The notes: generated from the sequence alone by a model not told the origin. A stretch of 64,000 nt of DNA from Peptoniphilaceae bacterium (GCA_028726605.1 JAQYPV010000023.1:62001-126000); one strand, 5' to 3'. Positions 28,477 through 38,802 are shown, counted from the first letter of the stretch. Made by a program: numbers and translations.

Positions 28477-29253
28477 ATGCACGACCAAATTGTCATACGG
28501 TATCTCTACAATAGCGGATTTACGATCGAATATGGTAATGATTTTATCGTCATCGACTACGTCGAGGGCCCTCTGACCTTGCCCGTCGATCGTGAGATTT
28601 TGTTTATAGTTACCCATGCGCACTCGGATCATTACAATCCGGCCATTTTCTCGCTTCCGGGCGCTGAGCGGGCCCGCTATGTGCTGTCGACCGACATCGA
28701 AGCGCCCGAGGCGATTGAAGCGTCCCAGGCGTCGGGAACGATCCTCCGCCTGGCGTCCACGCGGGAAGAGGCGGCAGTGCGCAAGATCGTCTACGACCCG
28801 AAGCGCACGCGCCGCATCGCGCCCATGGACGCCTTTCACTGGGGCGACGTCGCCTTTCAGGCGTTTGGCTCAACGGATCAAGGCGTTTCCCTTCTGTTCA
28901 CCATTCGCGGAGTCAGCTTCTTTCACGCCGGAGATCTGAACGCTTGGGCGTGGCCCAACACGTCAAAAGCTGAACAGACCCGCGAAGAGTCCGACTACCG
29001 GCGCTGGCTGGATCGCATCTCGGCCTACCCCATCGACATTGGCTTCGGCGTCGTCGACCCCCGCCTCGGGGAAAATGCCATGATCGGCGGCGCGCTTTTT
29101 CTGGAAATGCTCAAGCCCCAGATCTTCATCCCCATGCACTTTCGCGAAGGCACCGACGCGCCGTTTCACTTTCGCAAGATCTACCAGCCCCGCACCGACA
29201 GCGTCATCAAAGTGCTGACCGAGCCCGGGGAGCGGGTCATCGTGCAGGGATGA
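28477..29253 (+). CDS. MBL-fold metallohydrolase
   Basis: ILFIVTHAHSDHYNPAIF, SFFHAGDLNAW, IPMHFREGTD; ATG 28477 with ggagacag RBS. Confidence 0.88.
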   Translation: MHDQIVIRYLYNSGFTIEYGNDFIVIDYVEGPLTLPVDREILFIVTHAHSDHYNPAIFSLPGAERARYVLSTDIEAPEAIEASQASGTILRLASTREEAAVRKIVYDPKRTRRIAPMDAFHWGDVAFQAFGSTDQGVSLLFTIRGVSFFHAGDLNAWAWPNTSKAEQTREESDYRRWLDRISAYPIDIGFGVVDPRLGENAMIGGALFLEMLKPQIFIPMHFREGTDAPFHFRKIYQPRTDSVIKVLTEPGERVIVQG

Positions 29254-29320
29254 GGGCGGCCTCTTGGAGGCCGCGACAGACGAGGCCACAGTGTCCCCTG
29301 CGTGACGCACCTCGCCGAAC

Positions 29321-29352
29321 AAAAAACGGTCATCGGACCACTCCGATGACCG
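29321..29352 (-). terminator. Rho-independent terminator after the rubrerythrin gene
   Basis: CGGTCATCGGA-ccac-TCCGATGACCG with T-run on the minus strand. Confidence 0.85.
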
Positions 29353-29441
29353 CTCATCACACGATTCCGTTTGTTTCGCGATGCCGACCTTCGCCGGTTT
29401 CGGAATTCCGTAACCCTCGGGAACTCCCTCGCGTCCAGCGC

Positions 29442-29981
29442 TTAGTAGTTCTGCGCTTCGATCTGGAAGAACGCCTGCGGATGATGGCAGACCGGGCAAA
29501 CTTCCGGCGCCTGCTCGCCGACGACGATGTGACCGCAGTTGCGGCACTCCCAGATTTTCACTTCGCTGCGCTTGAAGACTTCCTGCGCCTCGACGTTGTG
29601 CAGCAGGGCGCGATAGCGCTCTTCGTGACGCTTCTCAATTTCAGCCACCTCGCGGAACTTCTCCGCCAATTCCGGGAAGCCCTCTTCGTCCGCCGTCTTG
29701 GCGAAGCCCGGATACATGTCCGTCCACTCGTAGTTCTCGCCATGAGCCGCATCGTCCAAGTTAGCCGCCGTGTCGCCTACGCCGTACAGCTCGTCAAACC
29801 AGAGCTTCGCATGTGCGCGCTCGTTGTTGGCCGTATCCAAGAACAGAGCCGAAATCTGCTCAAAGCCCTGCTTCTTCGCCTTCGAAGCGTAATACGTATA
29901 CTTGTTGCGCGCCTTCGACTCGCCCGCCAGCGCCGCTTCCAAATTCTTCTGCGTCTGCGTTCCTTCGTACTTATTCGCCAT
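29442..29981 (-). CDS. rubrerythrin
   Basis: Ferritin-like Glu motifs plus C-terminal rubredoxin site [30 protein letters not shown]. Confidence 0.96.
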   Translation of the reverse strand: MANKYEGTQTQKNLEAALAGESKARNKYTYYASKAKKQGFEQISALFLDTANNERAHAKLWFDELYGVGDTAANLDDAAHGENYEWTDMYPGFAKTADEEGFPELAEKFREVAEIEKRHEERYRALLHNVEAQEVFKRSEVKIWECRNCGHIVVGEQAPEVCPVCHHPQAFFQIEAQNY

Positions 29982-30075
29982 GATAAACTCCTTTTCTTTT
30001 TACCTCGTGCCAATCCCTACGTATGCGAGTATGGCCCTGCTTTTCGCCGTTGTCAAGAAAACATCCGCTTTCGCG

Positions 30076-31272
<1,197 letters not shown>

Positions 31273-31357
31273 AATCGACTCCCTTCCGTTTGACACATTC
31301 GTTCCCCTTCATCCGCCGCGATGTCGTCCGTCCGCGGCGCCTCATCATCCAACGTCT

Positions 31358-32276
31358 TTATTTCCACAGGGGCGACGGATAAACGCCGTCCTGCACCAAA
31401 TTTTGGAACCCTTGAACGACCGGCGCACGATCCTCGTGGTACGTCACGCCCAGCCACGCGTCATCCGACGTGAAGACATCCACCAGAATGGCGTCCTCTT
31501 TTTTGAGTTCACCCCCGACCGCTTCCGGGAGCAGCGCCTCCGCCTTCAGCGGATCGCGTTGGACCTCTTCCGCGAAGAAGTGCTCGTACGCCTGCGCGAT
31601 GACCTCCATAAACGCCTCTTGGAAACCCCAGAAGTTCATCGAGACGATGGTGTCGCCCGAAAGGCTCTGCATCGCGCCAGAGACATCCTCAAAGAGGGCG
31701 TCGTCCCCGTCTTTGTAGACCTTTTTGCGCTCCACGATGCCCACCAGGTGGTCGTCCGCGACACGGCACACGCCGCGCGACACCGACCCGTGCTCGGTCA
31801 AGGTGTTACGAATCTTGAACCCGACCATGGCGTGATGGTTCGGTTCGTGCTCCTCCTTCAAAAAGTTGTAGAGTTTGACGAAAGCCTCCCGTCCATAGTA
31901 GTCATCCGAGTTGATCACGGCAAACGGCGCATCGATGAGATCCCGCGCCGAATAGATGGCGTGCGTGGTCCCCCACGGCTTCTCCCGTCCCTCGGGAATG
32001 GCGAAGCCTTCGGGCACATCCTCCAAGTCCTGATAGACGACTTGGAGGTCCAGTTCCTTCGGCAGGTGCGAAAGCAGCACCTCGTCAAACACCTCGCGAT
32101 TTTCCTCTTTGATGATGAAGATGAAACGCTTGAATCCCGCGGCTACCGCGTCGAAGACGGAATAGTCGATGATGATTTCACCATGGGGCCCCACCGGGTC
32201 AATTTGCTTGAGCCCCCCGTAGCGCGAGCCCATCCCTGCCGCCAAGATCAGCATAATTGGTTCTCTTCTCGCCACA
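31358..32276 (-). CDS. NTP_transferase-family nucleotidyltransferase
   Basis: MLILAAGMGSRYGGLKQIDPVGPHGEIIIDYSVFDA; GTG start 32276 after aaggaggg; ORF trimmed. Confidence 0.88.
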
Positions 32277-32510
32277 CTTCCCTCCTTGAACTTCCGCATC
32301 AGTAAAAACGATTCCCTCTCATCCTTTACTATAGCATAACGCGGCGTCGCGTTGAGTGTGCACGGCCAAAATGACCGCTCGTCTGTGATAGAATAGAAGA
32401 AATTTTGAATTCGCGACCACGCCCGTCGATCCGTTCTCTGATCGAAGGGGTTGAGCGCTGAGATAACAGGTCGAAGAATGGATCGCTCAGATATACAGAA
32501 AGAGGATGCG

Positions 32511-33689
32511 ATGAAACTGACACCGGAACAAAAGAACACCATCCAAGTCGGCACCCGCATTGCGGCATTTGCCATTGTCTTTGCCTATCTCGTCTACAAT
32601 GTGCCCGTCCTCTGGAAGATGCTGATGACGCTCATCGGCATCATTCAGCCGTTCCTGGTGGGCCTCGGCATCGCCTTTCTGGTCAACATGCCCATGCGCG
32701 TCATCGAAGGGCTTTTGATGAAGATGCACCTCAAGCGCTCCCAGGCGCGGCCCATCGCCATGATTCTGGCGCTTCTGTTCATTCTGGGCTTCGTCATCTT
32801 CACCTTTGGGATCATCATGCCCCGCGTCATCGACTCGGTCATGTCGTTCGTGCGCCTCGTCCCGAATGCGTTGAGCGATGCGCGCACGTGGATCCACGAC
32901 GCACAATGGCTTGGCAACTACCGCCAGCCCATTAACGACTTCATCGATCAACTCATGATGAACATCAACACCATGACGTTCCAGCAGTTCATCGACACGT
33001 ACTTCCAGCAGATCGATCTCAAGGCCATACTGCAACAATTCGCCTCGAACATCTTTACCCGCGTTGGCTCCATCTTCGGCGTCATCGTGACGAGCTTGGC
33101 CGCGTTCATCTTCACCATCTACATTCTCATGGGCAAAGAGCGCTTGAGCCGCTCGATGAAGAAATTCGTCTATACGTTCTTGAGCGAAAAGCGCGCCGAT
33201 ACAGTGATGTACGTCTCGTACACGGCGTTTGACAACTTCTACAACTTTTTCACCGGCCAATTCCTGGAGGCCATTCTGCTCGGCGTCATGAACTACGCCG
33301 GCATGACCATCTTGGGCTTGCAATACGCCCTGGTCATCTCCCTGCTGACCATGATCGGCGCGCTCATCCCGCTCGTGGGCGCGTTCCTCGCCGGCCTCTT
33401 CGGCGCCCTGATGCTCATCACCATCTCGCCCATCGACGCCGCGTGCTACATGCTCTACATCACCCTTTTACAACAGCTCGAAGGCAACATCGTCTATCCG
33501 CGCGTGGTGGGTTCGCAGACCGGAATGCCGGGCATGGTCGTCATGCTGTCCGTCATCGTCGGCGCCGCACTCATGGGATTTGCCGGCATGTTCTTGTTCG
33601 TGCCGCTCACAGCCACGTTCTACACCATCATCAACGACTACATGAATCGGACCATTGCCGAGAAGCACTTGCGATTAGAGGCGAAATAG
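32511..33689 (+). CDS. AI-2E family transporter (TqsA/PerM-like) membrane protein
   Basis: Multi-TM protein with typical C-terminal region (NYAGMTILGLQYALVISLLTMIGALIPLVGAFLAG..QLEGNIVYPRVVGSQTGMPGMVVMLSVIVGAALMGFAGMFLFVPLTAT). Confidence 0.92.
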   Translation: MKLTPEQKNTIQVGTRIAAFAIVFAYLVYNVPVLWKMLMTLIGIIQPFLVGLGIAFLVNMPMRVIEGLLMKMHLKRSQARPIAMILALLFILGFVIFTFGIIMPRVIDSVMSFVRLVPNALSDARTWIHDAQWLGNYRQPINDFIDQLMMNINTMTFQQFIDTYFQQIDLKAILQQFASNIFTRVGSIFGVIVTSLAAFIFTIYILMGKERLSRSMKKFVYTFLSEKRADTVMYVSYTAFDNFYNFFTGQFLEAILLGVMNYAGMTILGLQYALVISLLTMIGALIPLVGAFLAGLFGALMLITISPIDAACYMLYITLLQQLEGNIVYPRVVGSQTGMPGMVVMLSVIVGAALMGFAGMFLFVPLTATFYTIINDYMNRTIAEKHLRLEAK

Positions 33690-33804
33690 ACAGAAGCGTC
33701 AACGTAGAGGCAGCACGATGTAGCGTCCCCTCGCGACCCACGACTCTCATTTTTCGCGATGTTGTGATTCTGAGCCATTCCAGGCCGATATCATTGTCGT
33801 TTAA

Positions 33805-33830
33805 CAAAAAGAGGGGGCCTCTCGCCCCCT
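33805..33830 (-). terminator. terminator for the small membrane protein gene
   Basis: AGGGGGC-ctctc-GCCCCCT, followed on the minus strand by CTTTTTGTT. Confidence 0.75.
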
Positions 33831-33851
33831 TCGTTCAATGATTTCTTTGAT

Positions 33852-34247
33852 TCACGACAGCTCTTGAAAGGACTGAAGTTTTTTCTTTTGCCATGAATAG
33901 AATACGGCAAAGACAATCATCGGAACGGCAAACATGACAATCGCCGGTACGAGCTCCTCCACCCTACTCGGGTATGCTCCCTTTGATAGAATCTTGAAAA
34001 TCAGAAAGACGATGCTGTTCAACAAGAGCACGCCTAAAAAAGCGAGACGGGTGAATTTGAGCGAGCGCTTCTCATAGGACAGCTCTGCCGCCGCGACAAT
34101 TTCTGGTATGACCAAACCATACAAGGTCACAGCTGTGCCTGATACTAGTTCTGATTGAGATAAGAAAATTAGAGCGAGCAGCAACCACGTTCCAACGAAG
34201 GCTAGAATTGAACGCCTTGCCGCCCATTTCCATTTATTACTTTTCAC
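33852..34247 (-). CDS. uncharacterised small membrane protein (about four TM)
   Basis: 131 aa with hydrophobic segments; AT-rich local context; convergent terminator. Confidence 0.7.
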   Translation of the reverse strand: MKSNKWKWAARRSILAFVGTWLLLALIFLSQSELVSGTAVTLYGLVIPEIVAAAELSYEKRSLKFTRLAFLGVLLLNSIVFLIFKILSKGAYPSRVEELVPAIVMFAVPMIVFAVFYSWQKKKLQSFQELS

Positions 34248-34298
34248 GCGCCACTTCCTTTCACTTCATTGGATAGAACGTCTCTAAAACGATCTAGA

Positions 34299-34367
34299 TC
34301 ACGCATTCACTCTATTCATAACAATCACTAAGAATAACCCGGCTAAAAATAGCGCTTTTCGTTTCAT
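34299..34367 (-). CDS. 22-aa putative micro-ORF resembling a signal peptide
   Basis: Hand translation MKRKALFLAGLFLVIVMNRVNA*; preceded by gaggtg RBS-like sequence; below the ORF-track length cutoff. Confidence 0.4.
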   Translation of the reverse strand: MKRKALFLAGLFLVIVMNRVNA

Positions 34368-34631
34368 GATGCACCTCACTAGCCATTTTTCATCACGTTT
34401 TAAATGCTCAAAATATGAGCTTGCAAACGTTTTCTATTCACTTACGCTTCACAAAAAAAAACGGTCACGCCATCGGAAGGCACCTTAAAATAGATCTATT
34501 CCACTTTTACTATAAATCAGTTGTCATTAGAAGTCAATATAAAAAGTTGTGTAGTCGGTCAGCCGCAAATTGCAAGTTAAAATGCAACACTCCATTACAG
34601 ATGAAATCCGGTGATTCATCCCTCTAGGCTT

Positions 34632-34647
34632 CACCCCCTAGGGGGTG
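34632..34647. repeat. 16-nt perfect palindrome
   Basis: CACCCCCTAGGGGGTG followed by gaatattttt. Confidence 0.9.
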
Positions 34648-34757
34648 GAATATTTTTCCCTCCGTGCCCGCTCCTCTGCCGCACGAGCCGTGAAACGCGG
34701 CGATTGGCGCCCTCGAACCGCCGGGAGCCTCGACGAACGGCATCGCACGCCGCAATT

Positions 34758-35125
34758 TTTTGTGGTGCTATTCTCATATTTGAATGAGCAAAGACATTTT
34801 GAGGCAGCCCTGTTGTCGCTCTTTTCGATATGGCGTTTAGCGCATACCGAAATCGCCGAAAAGATGGTGGCTAATTCCTATATAGGATGAGCGCCCAAAA
34901 AATCCGCGCCGTCGATGGTGGCTATTCTCATTAACGCGAGAGCAACCACATTTTGGCCGGATTCGGTAGGTGCAAAAATCGAATATGAAAAGAGCGATAA
35001 ACGAGTTTTAAAAAATGTGGTGGCTCAGGCCGATATCGAAAAGAACCATCAAGTCGACGCCACACCACTGCGCGCCGGTTCTGAAAAATGTAGTGGCTTA
35101 AGCCGATATTGAAAATAGCCATCAA
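34758..35125. repeat. field of imperfect GTGGTGGCT-containing hairpin repeats (about five units)
   Basis: Units near 34761, 34864, 34916, 35017 and 35090; the last two form a 42-nt direct repeat (35011-35052 and 35084-35125) at 36/42 identity. Confidence 0.7.
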
Positions 35126-35401
35126 ATGGAGAGGACGGCCGGTCTCTTCCTGTACCGCAATTTTCATATATGGCCTGTAGGTGCCAAATGAGAATTGCAA
35201 TCAATTCAATCGCCACATAAAAACCGGGAGCCATCGGCATCCAGCTTTTTTATTTAACTAAAGTCTTTGTTAACTCATTTGACACTTACAAGCGAATTGA
35301 GATGATGAACATTACGAGCGCAATATCTGCGTGATTGCTTTTTTTATTTTTTTTATGATTTTTCCGTAGAAATGTCGGTTTGGCTTCGATAAAATTATTA
35401 C

Positions 35402-35431
35402 AAACAACGTTGTTTTGATTGTTTCGTTGTT
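35402..35431. promoter_or_regulatory. palindrome AAACAACGTTGTTT plus downstream CGTTGTT half-site; possible operator
   Basis: Perfect 14-nt palindrome 35402-35415; CGTTGTT repeated at 35408 and 35425; 22 nt before the CDS at 35453. Confidence 0.4.
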
Positions 35432-35452
35432 AATTTTCAAAAGGAGGTTGAA

Positions 35453-35878
35453 ATGAAAAAGAAGTTACTCGCGATCATTTTCGCCACTTGCCTTTTGTTT
35501 GGAGCACAATCTCTCGCTGCCAACACCAATGACACTGGATGGGACTGGGATATGCCTCGCTTGAGCCTTGCAAGGTCTACCCCTGAAAGGGCGAAAACTA
35601 ATTCCACTCCAGTATACTTCTACATTAGTTCCTATAAATCCTCTTCTACTGAAGGTAGTATTCTTTTATCGGTTAGAGGGCAAACGGGTGCCATGTTTAC
35701 GAATGGCAAAAAATTTGTTGTTTATGCTGATCGAATTGGTAAATATTGCCTTAGCTCTAACGCCTATGAGGACTATGGGAGCGGTGTTTTTGTAAAAGTC
35801 CGTGGAGACCGTCAAGTCGCAAACTATATTGCAGCCTCTGGTGTATGGAGTCCCGATTCATCTTCGTGCCAGAAGTAA
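35453..35878 (+). CDS. secreted DUF2712-like protein, candidate bacteriocin-like/effector peptide
   Basis: Signal peptide MKKKLLAIIFATCLLFGAQSLAA; mature NDTGWDWDMPRLSLARSTPERAKTNSTPVYFY...ASGVWSPDSSSCQK; RBS aaggagg. Confidence 0.7.
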   Translation: MKKKLLAIIFATCLLFGAQSLAANTNDTGWDWDMPRLSLARSTPERAKTNSTPVYFYISSYKSSSTEGSILLSVRGQTGAMFTNGKKFVVYADRIGKYCLSSNAYEDYGSGVFVKVRGDRQVANYIAASGVWSPDSSSCQK

Positions 35879-35899
35879 TTTATGTACCAGTCCTAAAAT

Positions 35900-35929
35900 A
35901 CGCCAGCAATGCTTTATGCTTGCTGGCGT
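35900..35929 (+). promoter_or_regulatory. intergenic stem-loop without T-run
   Basis: ACGCCAGCAA-tgctttatgc-TTGCTGGCGT, 10-bp perfect stem followed by gaaaggaag. Confidence 0.75.
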
Positions 35930-35943
35930 GAAAGGAAGTGGAT

Positions 35944-36477
35944 ATGAAAAAATTTGTGGCGGTTTTCGCCGTTTTTCTGCTTTTGAGCGTCGTCCGCTAT
36001 CAAACATTGAACGCCGATTATCCTCAGGATGTTGAGATTGAAGAAAAAACACTTCCTGTAACCTACGAGCAAGATGGCATTTCGTTTACGGTGCATCGAG
36101 TGACAATGGATACCGTTACTCGGGATGAGGAGGAGGACAAACCTCTGATTCGTGTGGTAGCACACTTGACGATTGAAAATGAAAGTGCTGAAGACGTCCC
36201 GCTTCCTCTCGTGTTAAATCAAATGCACCTCAATAATTTTTCCAAGACCTTTTCCACAATACAGCCGCCCATCGATGGTGATGATCCCGAAGAGATCGTG
36301 ATTCCAGCGGATGAAACCATCGAATTTGACGCCGAATACTTGGTGGCGAAGCTCAACCAGGAAGAACAGATGGTCTATTTGGCCATTATACCCGAACTGT
36401 ATGAGGAAAAATATCAAGAAAAGCTCGAGCAAAAGATTCTCTACTACGAAACCATTCCTGTCGAGGGGGCACTATGA
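35944..36477 (+). CDS. signal-peptide-bearing protein with possible Ig-like (DUF4352-like) fold
   Basis: MKKFVAVFAVFLLLSVVRYQTLNA then beta-rich sequence; RBS gaaaggaagt; overlaps the next gene start. Confidence 0.65.
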   Translation: MKKFVAVFAVFLLLSVVRYQTLNADYPQDVEIEEKTLPVTYEQDGISFTVHRVTMDTVTRDEEEDKPLIRVVAHLTIENESAEDVPLPLVLNQMHLNNFSKTFSTIQPPIDGDDPEEIVIPADETIEFDAEYLVAKLNQEEQMVYLAIIPELYEEKYQEKLEQKILYYETIPVEGAL

Positions 36478-37259
36478 TCCGATCCGATTTTTATCGCGTC
36501 TCGAAACGACGCCGCCTTTGGCTTCTCCTTCCCATCTACTTGATCCTCTTGGTCATGGAACTCAACTCCATTTTTACGACCGATATGGCTCAATCCCTTC
36601 AAGATGTCGATTGGTTCGTTCAAGCGGGATCCAGGACGATCTGGCCACCGCTGTTCCCCACCAAAGCCTACTTAATTCACCAATACTTGGTCTATTTCAT
36701 CGTGGCCTTACCTGCGTCTGACCTCTTCATTGAAGACGCCAAGACGCAGTTTCTCGAGCACTATCAGATGCATGCGAAACGCGAGAAGTACGCCCTCTCC
36801 CATTACATGTCGAACTTCATCATCGCCGGACTCGCCGGAGTGCTTCCGCTTTTGTGCATCTCTTGGCTCGACTTTATGATGGTACCATCCGTTGGCACGC
36901 ATCCGATCAACATGAACGTTTTGCCGGCCGACCGCGCCTACCTCTATGACCTGTTCTTCGACCACTTTTGGCTCTATTTTTTCATCGTACAGATCCGCGC
37001 TTTTCTGGGATGTGGCCTCATCGGCGCATTTTCAATGGCCATCAACAATACGTTTCACAATTCGTATGTGGGCTATGTCTTGCCGCTCTTCATCATGCAA
37101 TTGAGCGTGGAACTTCCAGTCATTGGCGACGCCTACCTCGTCACGGAACTGCCCTCCAGTGTTTCAAAAATAGGTGTCGGTGGTTGGATTTTTGTTCTTT
37201 TGATGATTGCCTTTATTCTGTACGATGTCTTCAAGCAAATGAAGGGAAATGAGCGATGA
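36474..37259 (+). CDS. multi-TM membrane protein, likely ABC transporter permease
   Basis: 261 aa with several hydrophobic segments; overlaps both neighbours by 4 nt; in operon with an ABC ATPase. Confidence 0.7.
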   Translation: MIRSDFYRVSKRRRLWLLLPIYLILLVMELNSIFTTDMAQSLQDVDWFVQAGSRTIWPPLFPTKAYLIHQYLVYFIVALPASDLFIEDAKTQFLEHYQMHAKREKYALSHYMSNFIIAGLAGVLPLLCISWLDFMMVPSVGTHPINMNVLPADRAYLYDLFFDHFWLYFFIVQIRAFLGCGLIGAFSMAINNTFHNSYVGYVLPLFIMQLSVELPVIGDAYLVTELPSSVSKIGVGGWIFVLLMIAFILYDVFKQMKGNER

Positions 37260-38026
37260 AGTCTTTTGCCGAACATTTTTTACGTCTCAACCGGCGGAAA
37301 TTGCTCATCCTCGCTCTCGTCTTCGTCGCGACCATTGCACTTCCCCTCTATCTCGCCCCGCAACAGAGCGCAGATACCTTGGGCACCAACGTGAACGAAG
37401 TGACGGACCCGAATGAGATCATCCCCTTTGTGTTTACTGTGCCACCCGTCGGCTACGATCCCAAAGCCTATCACTTGCCCATCTTTTGGCTCCTCCAGCA
37501 CTACTTGGTGGTCTTTCCCGTGAGCCTTTTGCTCTGGCAATACCATCGAAACTTTTCATCATCCTATGTGCTGATCCTGCAAAGCCGCCGAAGTTATTTC
37601 AACATCTTACTGATGCTCGCCGTCGCTTTGCCCCTCTGCTTTGGTCTCGTGCGTCTGGCGCTCATCGCAATCATCACAGGACAGATGACCGAACTCAACC
37701 TGAACAACTTTCAATTCTCTCTGAAGTTGTTCGCCATGTTCATGGCGGAAGACGTCTTTTTTTGCCTTCTGAGCCTCACCATCGCCTTGTACGGGAACAT
37801 TCGAAGCGGCGCCATGACCAGCCTCAGTTTGATCCTGCTTTCGACCTTTTTCCCCACACCGTTTTTGCCCGGTCAGGCGTCCATGGCCATCCGTCAGCAG
37901 GAAATCATGGAAAATGGCTTTTCTTTTTCCACGGAAGTTGTCATCTACGGGGTCTACCTCTCCGCGGTATTGCTGGCCTATGAAGCAGGCACCCGAAAAT
38001 ACGATTTTCTTTTTAGTCAAGAATAG
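37256..38026 (+). CDS. multi-TM membrane protein, likely ABC transporter permease
   Basis: 256 aa with several hydrophobic segments; ATGA overlap with the upstream gene. Confidence 0.7.
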   Translation: MKSFAEHFLRLNRRKLLILALVFVATIALPLYLAPQQSADTLGTNVNEVTDPNEIIPFVFTVPPVGYDPKAYHLPIFWLLQHYLVVFPVSLLLWQYHRNFSSSYVLILQSRRSYFNILLMLAVALPLCFGLVRLALIAIITGQMTELNLNNFQFSLKLFAMFMAEDVFFCLLSLTIALYGNIRSGAMTSLSLILLSTFFPTPFLPGQASMAIRQQEIMENGFSFSTEVVIYGVYLSAVLLAYEAGTRKYDFLFSQE

Positions 38027-38035
38027 GAGAGCGGT

Positions 38036-38707
38036 ATGATTCAAATCCAACATGCCACCAAAATCATCAACGGACAGCACGTACTGGACGACATCAATCT
38101 AGATCTGCCGGACGGCAAGATCATCGGCTTTCAGGGACGAAATGGATCGGGAAAGACGATGCTGTTTCGCGCCATCACGGGACTCATCTTGCTCACCGAA
38201 GGCAAAATCTGGGTCAATGGAAAGCTCGTCGGCGAAAAATACACGCCGGAACACGTCGGATTGTTGCTCGAAAATCCACGCTTCATCGACAACATGTCCG
38301 GCCGTGAAAACTTGCGGCTCCTCAGCATGATGATGGAAAAAAGCGACCCCCACGAAGTGGATCGCGTGTTAAACGACGTCGGTCTCAGCGCCGCCGCGGA
38401 TAAAAAATATCGCGCCTATTCTCTGGGGATGAAACAGCGCCTCGGCATCGCCGGCGCCCTGCTCGGTTCGCCCACGCTCATCTTGCTGGATGAACCCACC
38501 ATCGCGCTCGATGACGACGGCATCGAGTTGCTCTACGAGATCCTGAAACGCCTCCGAGCGCAGGGCAAGACCGTACTCATTTCGAGCCATGAAAAAGAAA
38601 TCATCGACCGCTTCTCCGATATCGTCGTGATGATGAAGACCGGAAAAGTGGTCGATGTAATCAAACATGAGAGCGTAAGCCCTTCGGCGTCACGCCTCTC
38701 TCAATGA
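38036..38707 (+). CDS. ABC transporter ATPase
   Basis: GFQGRNGSGKTMLFRAITGL, YSLGMKQRLGIAGALLGSPTLILLDEPTIALDD; RBS ggagag. Confidence 0.95.
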   Translation: MIQIQHATKIINGQHVLDDINLDLPDGKIIGFQGRNGSGKTMLFRAITGLILLTEGKIWVNGKLVGEKYTPEHVGLLLENPRFIDNMSGRENLRLLSMMMEKSDPHEVDRVLNDVGLSAAADKKYRAYSLGMKQRLGIAGALLGSPTLILLDEPTIALDDDGIELLYEILKRLRAQGKTVLISSHEKEIIDRFSDIVVMMKTGKVVDVIKHESVSPSASRLSQ

Positions 38708-38802
38708 CATTTTTCTATCTCTCTTCACAAAGAGCGATGTTCAAGGCCGGTTCCCACCTCACAAACGGTCCCACCTCAAACGCGGATCGCCTTCCCCTCC
38801 GC

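Noticed and set aside
35267-35284. Rex operator (TTGTTAACTCATTTGACA)
   Set aside because: Only one half-site matches TTGTTAANNNNTTAACAA; the TTGACA part may simply be a -35 element.
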